Source: Bacillus_BD oryzisoli
GTDB taxonomy: Bacteria; Bacillota; Bacilli; Bacillales; Cytobacillaceae
Direction of reading: 5' to 3'
NCBI RefSeq assembly: GCF_036670025.1
Contig: NZ_CP137640.1
Location: forward strand, 5,676,001-5,740,000
DNA length: 64,000 nucleotides
The translations under genes were made by a program, and so were the position numbers. The notes beneath the pieces are model-generated. The model made no database searches, had not been told where the DNA came from, and saw only the letters and a program-made list of their open reading frames with translations. Numbering within the stretch: the first letter of the stretch is position 1; every line of letters begins with the position of its first letter. Of this stretch, positions 49,396-57,681 are shown piece by piece.

Positions 49396-50400
49396 TCATT
49401 CTTTGATTATTTGTTTTCTTTCTACCATCTGAGGCGGTTCTTCCATCCAGCCATTTTTGATCATGATTTTCGCTCCTTTATGAGCATATTCAAAAATATC
49501 CTTCATAAACACAGACATTTTTGCAGATAAGTCGTTTCTCATACTAAAGGCAGTCCCTAGTGAGTTTCCGCCCATAGAAAAGCTACACAAAAGGCTTGTG
49601 CAATACATCATCAATTTATCTGAAAATGGCGATACAGTTGAAGCGGTTACATTCCCCCCCGATGGTTCAGCAGATGGTACATCACTTTGTAAAAAGACCT
49701 CTCTTAATTCCTTTATTATTCCTTTGGCAAGTTCTGCCCCTTCGTTAAAAAACATTTTCACTTCACTTTTATTCGCACATTGAGCAAAACCAATAATCAT
49801 CTGCATACCAGCAAAATTAGATTCAATGGCATGATGCAGATGTGCCACTTCTACTGTATTTAATGCTCGCTTTTCACCAAATGGATTTATACCTCCTAAA
49901 TAACTGTTATCTTTTACAAACTCAACAGAATCAGGCATTGAAACATAAGGAGGTCGAACAAGCATCCCTTTTTCAAGCAGGTATTGTGTACAAAGATTGT
50001 AATAGTTTTGAGCAATTGCAGTCAGTTCTTTAAACATCATCACAATATCTTCACGATACGTCATCGTTATATTTAACGAATGCAATCCCATACTGATTTC
50101 TTTTAGCAGACGAATGAGCATGATGTCTAAACCGTTATCATATAACTTCGGCACACCTTTGTTTACATCATGGGAAGTAAACCCTACCGGTATGGCAGCA
50201 CCTTCATTTTTAAAAATGTCGGTTATCTTGCTAACATAAAGGTCAAGTTCTTCATATAAATTTGTCATAATCTCTTTGGCTTTCTCGTCATCGGCTTTTT
50301 CAATAAAATATTCTAACATTCGTAAAAACATTGTTTTTTCTTGATAGGTAATCCATAACCCACCTAATTCGGTTGACGTAATGGCTGGTTTTTCAGGCAT
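49396..50400 (-). CDS. DUF3231 family protein, copy 2
   Basis: 334 aa, same internal-duplication layout as the gene at 45279: ITSTELGGLWITYQEKTMFLR.. IFKNEGAAIPVGFTSHDVN.. and ALNTVEVAHLHHAIESNFAGM.., ending GAKIMIKNGWMEEPPQMVER. The two copies are clearly paralogous but quite divergent. RBS GGAGG before ATG. Function not established; family typical of spore-forming Bacilli. Confidence 0.9.
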   Translation of the reverse strand: MPEKPAITSTELGGLWITYQEKTMFLRMLEYFIEKADDEKAKEIMTNLYEELDLYVSKITDIFKNEGAAIPVGFTSHDVNKGVPKLYDNGLDIMLIRLLKEISMGLHSLNITMTYREDIVMMFKELTAIAQNYYNLCTQYLLEKGMLVRPPYVSMPDSVEFVKDNSYLGGINPFGEKRALNTVEVAHLHHAIESNFAGMQMIIGFAQCANKSEVKMFFNEGAELAKGIIKELREVFLQSDVPSAEPSGGNVTASTVSPFSDKLMMYCTSLLCSFSMGGNSLGTAFSMRNDLSAKMSVFMKDIFEYAHKGAKIMIKNGWMEEPPQMVERKQIIKE

Positions 50401-50547
50401 TCAGCGTTCCTCCCTAATAATTTCTAAGTTTAGGTTGAACCTAAATTGGCAGAATAATTCGGTGATTAATGAATAATGAAAGGAACGCCCAGCACCGTCC
50501 TACTAATGGATTTTTATGGTAAACTATTAAATAAGGGAGGGGAGATT

Positions 50548-51192
50548 CTGAATAAATATTTAAAAATTGCACTTGGTATTTTGAGTGTCATCTTATTAGG
50601 TATTGGCATACTTGTAGTTACTTTAATATTTGAAATGAAGCCTAATAAAGATGAAGAGGAAAAGATAAAGATTCAAGCTGAGCAATATTTACAAGATGAA
50701 TTTAATGATAACTTCGAGATATATGACACTTTGTATGATAATATGGGGAACTTTGAATTTGAATATGCAGCTAAGGTAAGGGTTAAGAAAACGAATACCC
50801 AATTTTTAGTTTATTATGATGATGAAACACAACAAATGGTTGACACTTACGTTGCTGATAAATGGGCAGATGATTTAAAAACCGAATTGAGTCCATTTAT
50901 TAAAGAGAACTTTGGGAAAAAAGCTGATTTCTTCGTTTTCTTTATCAATGAAAACATTGGGCAGGAATTGGGTATTGATCCCCTTCATCTTAGAAGCTAT
51001 AAAGAGTTTGAGATTGCACCTACTATTCGTATCACAGTACCCCGAGAAAGAACCGAAGAGGATGAGAGAATCCTTAATGAGTTCATCTCTTATCTAAAAA
51101 GCGAAGATATATTGCGACATGGTTCGGTTATTATCGAATATATCGATGAAAATGGTGTCATTTTAGATGATGAATGGGGAAAAGAATTTTAA
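50548..51192 (+). CDS. Hypothetical membrane-anchored protein
   Basis: About 214 aa: one N-terminal transmembrane helix (YLKIALGILSVILLGIGILV) followed by a soluble extracytoplasmic domain rich in Asp/Glu. No family recognised with certainty. The open frame begins at ATG 50476, but the only good RBS (AAGGGAGGGG, 50532-50541) precedes CTG 50548 by 6 nt, so a CTG start right before NKYLKIALG is likely; ATG 50506 is another option. A decayed copy of its 3' end lies at 52449-52595, beyond the acyltransferase gene. Confidence 0.75.
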   Translation: MNKYLKIALGILSVILLGIGILVVTLIFEMKPNKDEEEKIKIQAEQYLQDEFNDNFEIYDTLYDNMGNFEFEYAAKVRVKKTNTQFLVYYDDETQQMVDTYVADKWADDLKTELSPFIKENFGKKADFFVFFINENIGQELGIDPLHLRSYKEFEIAPTIRITVPRERTEEDERILNEFISYLKSEDILRHGSVIIEYIDENGVILDDEWGKEF

Positions 51193-51314
51193 TAGAAAAA
51201 TAGGTCGTTTTAGTTTACAGAAAAGCCTGTTCATTCAATAAGTGGCGGTGCTGTGACGTTTCTCGCGTTTCAATATGAAACATCAGAAACGTCCCGCCGT
51301 TATCACGATCCGGA

Positions 51315-52358
51315 TTAAACTTTGGGTCGCGGTGCCTGTCCCCGCGTCCCTTTTCCTAAGATATAGGGGAAATCATTTTTAATAAAAGAAGCTACAGGCG
51401 CTATGGTGATAATACTGATGATTGTATAGATTATTCCAAGCGAAATTTTGATTACTACTGATTCATTATCCAAAAACTTTTTAAATACCATATCTAATAT
51501 ACTAAACACAATACTTTGATGTAGCGCCAGGTAAATTAGAGAGTTTCTTCCTATATATTGAAAAACCGTATTCGTTCTGATGATCTTCTGCACAGCAATG
51601 AGGAAGGCCATAATGCCTGAAAATGCTGCAACGACAAACAAAACATAGTTTCCATATTGACTCTCGTACATATCTACCCTTTCACCAGAAAGCTGATAGT
51701 TAAGATATCCAGTCAGAATGTTTATGAAACAAAAGATCAGGAATACCTTCATATTTAAAAAATAGCTTACTTTCTCAGTGCTTTCTTTATACATATAACC
51801 TGCACCGAAAAAAAGAACAGCTATCAGAGCGGCATCAATATTCCATGGTAATGGTTCCTCCAAAAACTTACTACATACATAACCCATAAGTGACGAAATA
51901 ATAAGTGCGATAATAACGAAAAGATTTGTTTTGAGCCTAGTTTTTATAAAATAAAACAAAAGCTCAGTTGTAAATAGACAGGTAAGGAACCAAAGTGCTC
52001 CAATATGAACCGTCCAGTCCGTATTTCTCTCCCCAATGATCGTCCCTAGTAATGGTTTAAACAAACTGCCGGAGTAATCGACATCACCAATTTTATACCT
52101 AAATAGAAACCAAACATATACGATAATGGAAAAAGAAAAATATGGGACTATCAGGGATTTAAATTTACTAGTAAAAAACTTAGAAAAACGTTGATACTTC
52201 GTTGGCGAAAACAGATAACCTGATAAGTAAAAAAATAAAGGCATATGAAAGGTATAAATAAAAGCTTTCAGATGCTTTGGAATGTGATCATGAGCAAATA
52301 TCACTAACACCATACCAATTCCTTTACCCACATCCAACCATTCCAATCTACGCTTCAC
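51315..52358 (-). CDS. Acyltransferase 3 family membrane protein
   Basis: 347 aa, about ten transmembrane helices. N-terminal motif RRLEWLDVGKGIGMVLVIFAHDHIP with the conserved His, and YTFHMPLFFYLSGYLF, are typical of OafA/fucose O-acetylase-like enzymes that acetylate surface sugars. The last 11 residues are encoded by an R1 repeat. It is inserted between a gene and a decayed copy of that gene's 3' end, suggesting a local rearrangement. Confidence 0.9.
   Translation of the reverse strand: MKRRLEWLDVGKGIGMVLVIFAHDHIPKHLKAFIYTFHMPLFFYLSGYLFSPTKYQRFSKFFTSKFKSLIVPYFSFSIIVYVWFLFRYKIGDVDYSGSLFKPLLGTIIGERNTDWTVHIGALWFLTCLFTTELLFYFIKTRLKTNLFVIIALIISSLMGYVCSKFLEEPLPWNIDAALIAVLFFGAGYMYKESTEKVSYFLNMKVFLIFCFINILTGYLNYQLSGERVDMYESQYGNYVLFVVAAFSGIMAFLIAVQKIIRTNTVFQYIGRNSLIYLALHQSIVFSILDMVFKKFLDNESVVIKISLGIIYTIISIITIAPVASFIKNDFPYILGKGTRGQAPRPKV
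51323..51350 (+). repeat. R1 repeat forming the 3' end of the acyltransferase gene
   Basis: TTGGGTCGCGGTGCCTGTCC then CCGCGTCCC; read on the minus strand it encodes the final GTRGQAPRPKV of the protein. Confidence 0.88.
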
Positions 52359-52448
52359 AAATAATCCCCCTTAATGACCAAACTAACGTAAACAAGTTAA
52401 TAACTTTTATTATTACCTTTTCACAAGATAATCTTGCTTTATTTCTTT

Positions 52449-52595
52449 TCTAAAAATGAAGATATTCTGCGACATAGTTTCGTTGGTATTGAATATAGCG
52501 CTGAAAATGGGGGCTTTTTGATGATGAATGGGGAATTGAATTTTAATAGAAACAAAGGTCATTTTAGTTTACAGAAAAGTCTGTTATTATTTTAC
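52449..52595 (+). pseudogene. Decayed 3' fragment of the 50548-51192 gene
   Basis: AAAATGAAGATATTCTGCGA and what follows match 51099-51240 closely: the frame reads NEDILRHSFVGIEYSAENGG versus SEDILRHGSVIIEYIDENGV, then both continue with similar 3' untranslated sequence (TTTTAGTTTACAGAAAAG). No 5' part remains, so this is a remnant of a duplication. Confidence 0.75.
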
Positions 52596-52633
52596 TTAGT
52601 AGGTTATATACCCCAATACATGGAGGTGCTGTT

Positions 52634-52858
52634 ATGACGGGGACTATTGCTGTAATTATGGTATTTGGAATTCCAATCATCGCTATCATTACAACGCATT
52701 TACAAAAACAGTCAAAAATAAAAGCCACTATGGTGAAAGACCAACTGGAACTGGAAAAACTCAAACACAAAAACTATCTAATTGAAACGGAAAAAATGAA
52801 ACTTGAGCTTGAAAAAATGATGCTGCAAAGTCCTAAAGATGAGGAAAAATTCATGTAA
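52634..52858 (+). CDS. Small membrane protein with coiled-coil tail
   Basis: 74 aa. One N-terminal transmembrane helix (TIAVIMVFGIPIIAIITTHL) and a charged helical tail with heptads (LELEKLKHKNYLIETEKMKL). Overall plan is like PspB-type peptides, without clear homology. GGAGGTGCT is 6 nt before ATG. A terminator follows. Confidence 0.78.
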   Translation: MTGTIAVIMVFGIPIIAIITTHLQKQSKIKATMVKDQLELEKLKHKNYLIETEKMKLELEKMMLQSPKDEEKFM

Positions 52859-52898
52859 TCGAAATTCAGCACTATAAGCTATAGGATGCAGGAGCTGA

Positions 52899-52926
52899 AA
52901 AAGCTGTCATTACGACAGCTTTTCTT
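52899..52926 (+). terminator. Terminator of the small membrane protein gene
   Basis: AAAGCTGTC (52900-52908) pairs with GACAGCTTT (52914-52922), loop ATTAC, then TCTTG. Confidence 0.85.
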
Positions 52927-52995
52927 GTTTAATCATAATGGGTGATCATTCAACTGAAACTCCATGACAGTTCTGCTATTCATCCATATCAAGCT

Positions 52996-54003
52996 TCAAA
53001 TAGAAAATGAAGCAAGAGAACTGTCCCCGCGCTTCCTTAGCAACTCAACCAATCCTTCAAGCTTTTGTTTTCGTTCATTGCGGGCTTGGATGGCTTGATC
53101 AATGGTAACGGCGATGAAGCGGCATTTGGATAATGGTCTTGATTGGGCAATGAGGTCGAGATCGGGACTAATAACGGTGCCAATGGTGATAAATCCCCCG
53201 CCTGTTGTCGCATCGTTTTGTAAGACAATCAGTTCTTCCTCGTTCGTAAACAGCACAGCACCGATTGGGTAAGCGATATCGACTACATTGGAGAAACTAT
53301 TTCCTGCGCCAAATGGGGGACGTTCAGAAAATGACACTTTTGGCCCTTTATAGCGATAGGCCACACGATTCGATTCTTGTGAAACCGTCCATTCGGAATT
53401 TAGAAATGTTTTTAAAGCCATATCATCCATAAGGTATCCCGTAATTCCTAATGTGACCCGCAGCTCTTGAAAATCGGGAAAATCCGGAATGTATTCAGAC
53501 GGGATGGTTTTCCCCACCTGAAGCATGGCATCAGACAATGGTTCATTTATGTCGATGATATCTCCGGCCTGTAGCTTCCTACCTTGAAAGCCGCCAATCT
53601 GACTTAATTCATAAGTCGATTTGCTGCCCATCACATCTGGAACATTAATACCGCCTGCAATACATAAATAGCTTTTGACCCCCAGCCTGCATTCTTTTAT
53701 TATTAAATAATCGCCTTCTTGGACTTGATGTGCTTCCCAGAAGGAAATGGGCTTGTTATTGAGATAAGCCTCCATTGGCGCGCCTGTTAACGCGATAATG
53801 GAATCTTTTTGAAACGTATACTCGCCGCCAATGAGCGTCATCTCAAGTGCAGCCAAGTGCTCGGGATTTCCAACAAGCAGATTGCCAATCATATAGGAGT
53901 ACTTATCAGCAGCGCCTGATGGAGAAACACCAAGATGATACTGCCCATGCCTTCCCATATCCTGTACGGTTGTCCAAAGTCCAGGTTCCATAACTTCAAT
54001 CAT
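52996..54003 (-). CDS. pxpC: 5-oxoprolinase subunit C / KipA-like
   Basis: 335 aa of the biotin-dependent carboxyltransferase-like family: EPGLWTTVQDMGRHGQYHLGVSPSGAADKYSYMIGN, and NDATTGGGFITIGTVISPDLD. PxpC with PxpB forms the part of the ATP-dependent 5-oxoprolinase that activates the lactam. Start abuts the pxpB stop. The last residues (RGDSSLASFSI) are encoded by R2 repeat sequence (53009-53037). In B. subtilis the homologue is KipA, partner of kinase inhibitor KipI. Confidence 0.92.
   Translation of the reverse strand: MIEVMEPGLWTTVQDMGRHGQYHLGVSPSGAADKYSYMIGNLLVGNPEHLAALEMTLIGGEYTFQKDSIIALTGAPMEAYLNNKPISFWEAHQVQEGDYLIIKECRLGVKSYLCIAGGINVPDVMGSKSTYELSQIGGFQGRKLQAGDIIDINEPLSDAMLQVGKTIPSEYIPDFPDFQELRVTLGITGYLMDDMALKTFLNSEWTVSQESNRVAYRYKGPKVSFSERPPFGAGNSFSNVVDIAYPIGAVLFTNEEELIVLQNDATTGGGFITIGTVISPDLDLIAQSRPLSKCRFIAVTIDQAIQARNERKQKLEGLVELLRKRGDSSLASFSI
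53009..53037 (-). repeat. R2 repeat at the pxpC 3' end
   Basis: GAAGCAAGAGAACTGTCCCC then GCGCTTCC; arms GAAGC/GCTTC. Near-copy of 20441-20466 after bioI. Confidence 0.65.
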
Positions 54004-54888
54004 TTAGAAACCCTCCATCAACTCTTGAATATACCGTTTACCTTTTTCGATATATTCCAGTGGTGAAAAGATCATTTTCTTTATTTTAAACCGATACGCA
54101 CCTGCTTCTACCTCACTCGTAATCTGATGGTACTGCGATTCATTGACTGCACGATACTTCCAAATATCCCCTGGACGAGCTAAAAAAGACGTTTCCTTTA
54201 AATCAGCTAATTGCCTTTTCGGATCAAAGACGGGTACAGCTGCCCTTCCAATCAATTGATAACTTCCCGGCCCGCTGACAGGGTAAATCACATTGAACGC
54301 ACCACCAAGACCTATGCCTCTCTCGGGTGTTTCTGTCCTTGGACTATGATATTTAGGAGCCTTAAGAACCTCGCTTGGCTCCTGCCCAAGAGGAAAATGC
54401 CAGGCAGTTCCCGGCAGAAAGCCAACCATTGTAATGAAATAAGGCGTCCCTGAATGGTATTCGATGAATGCTTCCTTATCCGTAAAGTTGTTCACCTTCA
54501 TCACAAAATCGAAATTAGATAACTCAGGCTCGGGATGGCGATTCCGAAAACGATAGGAACATTCCCGTGACACAGGGTCATCATACCATGCAGGAATTTC
54601 AATGATTCGAACAGAAACATGCAGCTTTCGCGGATCACTTTTCGTTAAATCAATCTCTTTTAAACAATCCAGCAAATCTCTTGCTGAAATCATATCTGGA
54701 TTATACCTTACTAAATACGAGGAATTGGCCGAAACAATATCAATGATTCCCGACAGTTCTCTTCTCCTAAGCTCATTCGTGACAGCCAATGCTTTAAAAT
54801 TACTCTCAATTCTCATATCACGTGAGATTTCACCATAAATATACTCATCCCCGCCAAAATGGAAGTGGGTTTCCGGTAGATTAAACAT
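54004..54888 (-). CDS. pxpB: 5-oxoprolinase subunit B / KipI-like
   Basis: 294 aa. Cyclophilin-like CT-C domain motifs: FITMVGFLPGTAWHFPLG and RGIGLGGAFNVIYPVSGPGSYQLIGRA (the usual GSVGIGGxQTGIYP-type loop, here changed). Longer than typical KipI (about 240). Overlaps the end of the sigma-54 regulator gene by 8 nt and abuts pxpC, so the three are one transcription unit. The catalytic partner PxpA lies at the far end of the locus (63496). Confidence 0.9.
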   Translation of the reverse strand: MFNLPETHFHFGGDEYIYGEISRDMRIESNFKALAVTNELRRRELSGIIDIVSANSSYLVRYNPDMISARDLLDCLKEIDLTKSDPRKLHVSVRIIEIPAWYDDPVSRECSYRFRNRHPEPELSNFDFVMKVNNFTDKEAFIEYHSGTPYFITMVGFLPGTAWHFPLGQEPSEVLKAPKYHSPRTETPERGIGLGGAFNVIYPVSGPGSYQLIGRAAVPVFDPKRQLADLKETSFLARPGDIWKYRAVNESQYHQITSEVEAGAYRFKIKKMIFSPLEYIEKGKRYIQELMEGF

Positions 54889-56956
54889 GAGGATTCACCC
54901 TTCTTTCAAGTTTCAGCTTTTTGATCCGTCTGCTGAGTGTTGCCGGACTCACTCCAAGCACTTTCGATAAATGGTCTGCTGTTGGATATTCCCGCATGCC
55001 TTTTTCAATTAATTGAGCTTCCACTTCTTCCACCGCATCCTTAAGCGGCATCAGTTCAAGGACAAATAGCGGCCGGTTCTTTACTTCCAATTCACCATAT
55101 AGATAGTTAAGTACATGCTCCCGCTGAATCCATTCTCCTTCTGTCAGTAAAATTAAGCGCTCAACAATATTCTGCAGCTCCCTCACATTTCCCGGCCAGG
55201 AATATGTCTCCAACACCTCGATGGCCTCCGGTGTAAAGCTTTTTCTAATCTGGTACTTTTCGGTGAATTCCTCTAAGAAATAAATCGACAATGGCAGGAT
55301 ATCCTCTTTCCGGTCGCGTAGGGCCGGGATACGAAAAGGTATGACATACAAACGATAATAAAGATCCTCACGAAAGGTCCCTTGCATAACCATTTCCCGT
55401 AAATCACGGTTTGTCGCTGTTATGATCCGAACATTGACAGGAATCGGCCGCACCCCCCCGATTCTCGTAATCTCTTTTTCCTGCAGTACACGCAATAGTT
55501 TTACTTGCATATTAAGCGGCAGCTCGCCAATTTCATCTAGAAACAGCGTACCATTATTGGCAGCTTCAAATAATCCGGCTTTTCCCTTTTTATCAGCACC
55601 GGTAAATGAACCCTGCTCATAGCCGAAAAGCTCACTTTCAATCAGACTATCAGGAATCGCTCCACAGTTAATCCGGACGAAAGGCTGCTTCCTGCGGGGA
55701 CTTGCCGCATGAATTTGCTGGGCAAATACCTCTTTTCCAACACCTGACTCTCCTTTCAATAAAACGGTGGATTGAAACTGCGCGACACGTCTGATTTCTT
55801 TCACCAATTGCTCCATTTTTTTGGAACGGTAGATAAGCCGCTTATCTTTATCTGTTATTTCAAAACGATTATGTAAAGAAAGGTCTGCTTCGTCCAGGGA
55901 ATCTGCCTTAAGCGATGGGCTTCTAGGAGTGATATCCCGTGAAAGGACGACTACCTTTTCTAGCTTTCCTTCATAATAAACGGGGGTTGCCACCGACCAA
56001 AATCTGTCGCCCCCATCGGACTCTTGAATCGCTGTCACTTTTTTCTTCTGCTTCTGACATAGCTCAAAGACATTTGGTTGAAACACTTTCCTCGTAATAA
56101 ATTCCGCAATATTCTTCCCAATAACCTCCTCAGCAGAATCGACCTTCCATAGATTTTGTAAAAATGAGCCTGCCACGCGAATGATGGTTCCACGGTTATC
56201 GATGACAAGAATCTGCTCTTGCGAAGAGGCATAAACGGCCTTTAAATCTGAATTTAAATTGCGGACAAAATCTAACTCTCGGACCGCCTCTTCAAACACC
56301 TCTTTTGCGAAAAAAACATGTACGAGCCCTGTGATTTGTCCATTCTCTTTCAGCGGATAGAAATTGCCGCTTATTTGTTTAAAATTAATAGAGGAATTTA
56401 CGCTGAAAATGGACTCTCCTTCCATGACCTTTTCAATATCTTTGTCATTCGTCAGGAGAATCTTATAATTTCGATGCATTAAAAATGTACAGGAGATACC
56501 CAATATATTCTCTGCTGTTTCATTCATGAACTCAATTTGATAATCCACATTTGTTCTGACAATCCCAACGCCAGCACCATGTAATAGTAGATTGATATCT
56601 TTTAACCTTAACTCATTGATCGTATGCCGTGCCTCTTCAATAGAGGTGTAACCTACGATTTCTTCCTTTTCATTTACGCCAATGATTAAAGAGGCATTAT
56701 GGTAAAATTCAATCGGAGAAGACTGCGGGACTTTCAAAATATCATTTCGATAGGTAATCAATTGCTCCATGTTCAAGGACTGGGCCAGCTGTTGGAGCAA
56801 AAGTTCCTTTGTATAATAACCAACAATTAATTCTTGATCCGTAACAAAGGCAATCTCTCCATGGTGAACAGAAAACTGTTGAACGAGATCACGAATCGTG
56901 CTATCAACACCAACAAAGACGGAAATCGGTTTTAAAAGATCCTTCCAAATAATCAA
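54881..56956 (-). CDS. Sigma-54-dependent transcriptional activator with N-terminal CBS-like and PAS domains
   Basis: About 691 aa. N-terminal CBS-like region (about 10-110), PAS segments (ADNIL-type near 130-220 and 230-330), AAA+ domain with Walker A GESGVGKE (near 400), sigma-54 contact loop GSFTGADKKGK (near 450), TLFLDEIGELP, TATNRDL, and a C-terminal Fis-type HTH (HLSKVLGVSPATLSRRIKKLK). It should activate a -24/-12 promoter when its sensors bind a ligand. TTG 56956 with GGAGGGG is preferred over ATG 56989. The enclosing locus is the obvious target; its main promoter is probably outside the window. Confidence 0.93.
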   Translation of the reverse strand: MIIWKDLLKPISVFVGVDSTIRDLVQQFSVHHGEIAFVTDQELIVGYYTKELLLQQLAQSLNMEQLITYRNDILKVPQSSPIEFYHNASLIIGVNEKEEIVGYTSIEEARHTINELRLKDINLLLHGAGVGIVRTNVDYQIEFMNETAENILGISCTFLMHRNYKILLTNDKDIEKVMEGESIFSVNSSINFKQISGNFYPLKENGQITGLVHVFFAKEVFEEAVRELDFVRNLNSDLKAVYASSQEQILVIDNRGTIIRVAGSFLQNLWKVDSAEEVIGKNIAEFITRKVFQPNVFELCQKQKKKVTAIQESDGGDRFWSVATPVYYEGKLEKVVVLSRDITPRSPSLKADSLDEADLSLHNRFEITDKDKRLIYRSKKMEQLVKEIRRVAQFQSTVLLKGESGVGKEVFAQQIHAASPRRKQPFVRINCGAIPDSLIESELFGYEQGSFTGADKKGKAGLFEAANNGTLFLDEIGELPLNMQVKLLRVLQEKEITRIGGVRPIPVNVRIITATNRDLREMVMQGTFREDLYYRLYVIPFRIPALRDRKEDILPLSIYFLEEFTEKYQIRKSFTPEAIEVLETYSWPGNVRELQNIVERLILLTEGEWIQREHVLNYLYGELEVKNRPLFVLELMPLKDAVEEVEAQLIEKGMREYPTADHLSKVLGVSPATLSRRIKKLKLERRVNPHV

Positions 56957-57057
56957 CCTTTCCCCTCCTGTTCGAAGAAAAAACTCCATAACTCTATTAT
57001 ACTTCTTTCCATTTGGAAGGGAAAATAAAATACTGAAAATACAATATTTTCTGTCTA

Positions 57058-57681
57058 TTATAGCTTTTTAGCCTCCTCATAGATTTCCGGTGTATCAATA
57101 TCATATATAATACCACGGTCATCAACTGGAAAGCGGCGGCGGCAGGCTATTTTATTCATCATGGCCTTTCCTCCACGATCCCCTTGAAGCCGTTCAATGA
57201 AACTGCGATCTAAATGGCCAAAAAAAACAGGATGCCCTGTTATACCGTTATACTCAGGCTGGATAACAAAGCTTTCCTTGCAATCAGTAAGCATTTCCAT
57301 ACCTGCATGAAAAATGGATTGTACAGTTTGTTCGGCAAGGAAAGGCAGATCACCAAGAAAAACCATAACACCTGAACTCTGCTGATTAACAGAGACCATG
57401 CCTGTTTTTAATGATACGCCCTGCCCTTTTTCGTACTCTTCATTCATCACCCAACGAAAACGAGGATCACTTACTAAAATCGATTGTTTTATTTTCGCAG
57501 CCTCACAGCCAACGACGGTAATAATCTCCGCAAAGCCCTGTGAAATAGCCCTTTCAATGGCATGCTCTAATAGCGGGCGTCCTTGTAAAAAGAGTAATTG
57601 CTTTGGCTGACCCATTCGCGATGAGGTTCCCGCTGCCAAAATAATAGCGGAAATCTGCTGTCTTCCGTCCTTGTTACTCAT
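57058..57681 (-). CDS. Molybdenum cofactor cytidylyltransferase-like NTP transferase (MocA/PucB type)
   Basis: 207 aa. ISAIILAAGTSSRMGQPKQLL is the nucleotide-binding signature, with VFLGDLPFLAEQ (metal-binding Asp) and GHPVFFG. MocA-type enzymes add CMP to molybdopterin for the xanthine dehydrogenase family, consistent with the adjacent Mo hydroxylase and XdhC genes. B. subtilis PucB is the counterpart. Start overlaps the preceding stop in ATGA. Confidence 0.92.
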   Translation of the reverse strand: MSNKDGRQQISAIILAAGTSSRMGQPKQLLFLQGRPLLEHAIERAISQGFAEIITVVGCEAAKIKQSILVSDPRFRWVMNEEYEKGQGVSLKTGMVSVNQQSSGVMVFLGDLPFLAEQTVQSIFHAGMEMLTDCKESFVIQPEYNGITGHPVFFGHLDRSFIERLQGDRGGKAMMNKIACRRRFPVDDRGIIYDIDTPEIYEEAKKL

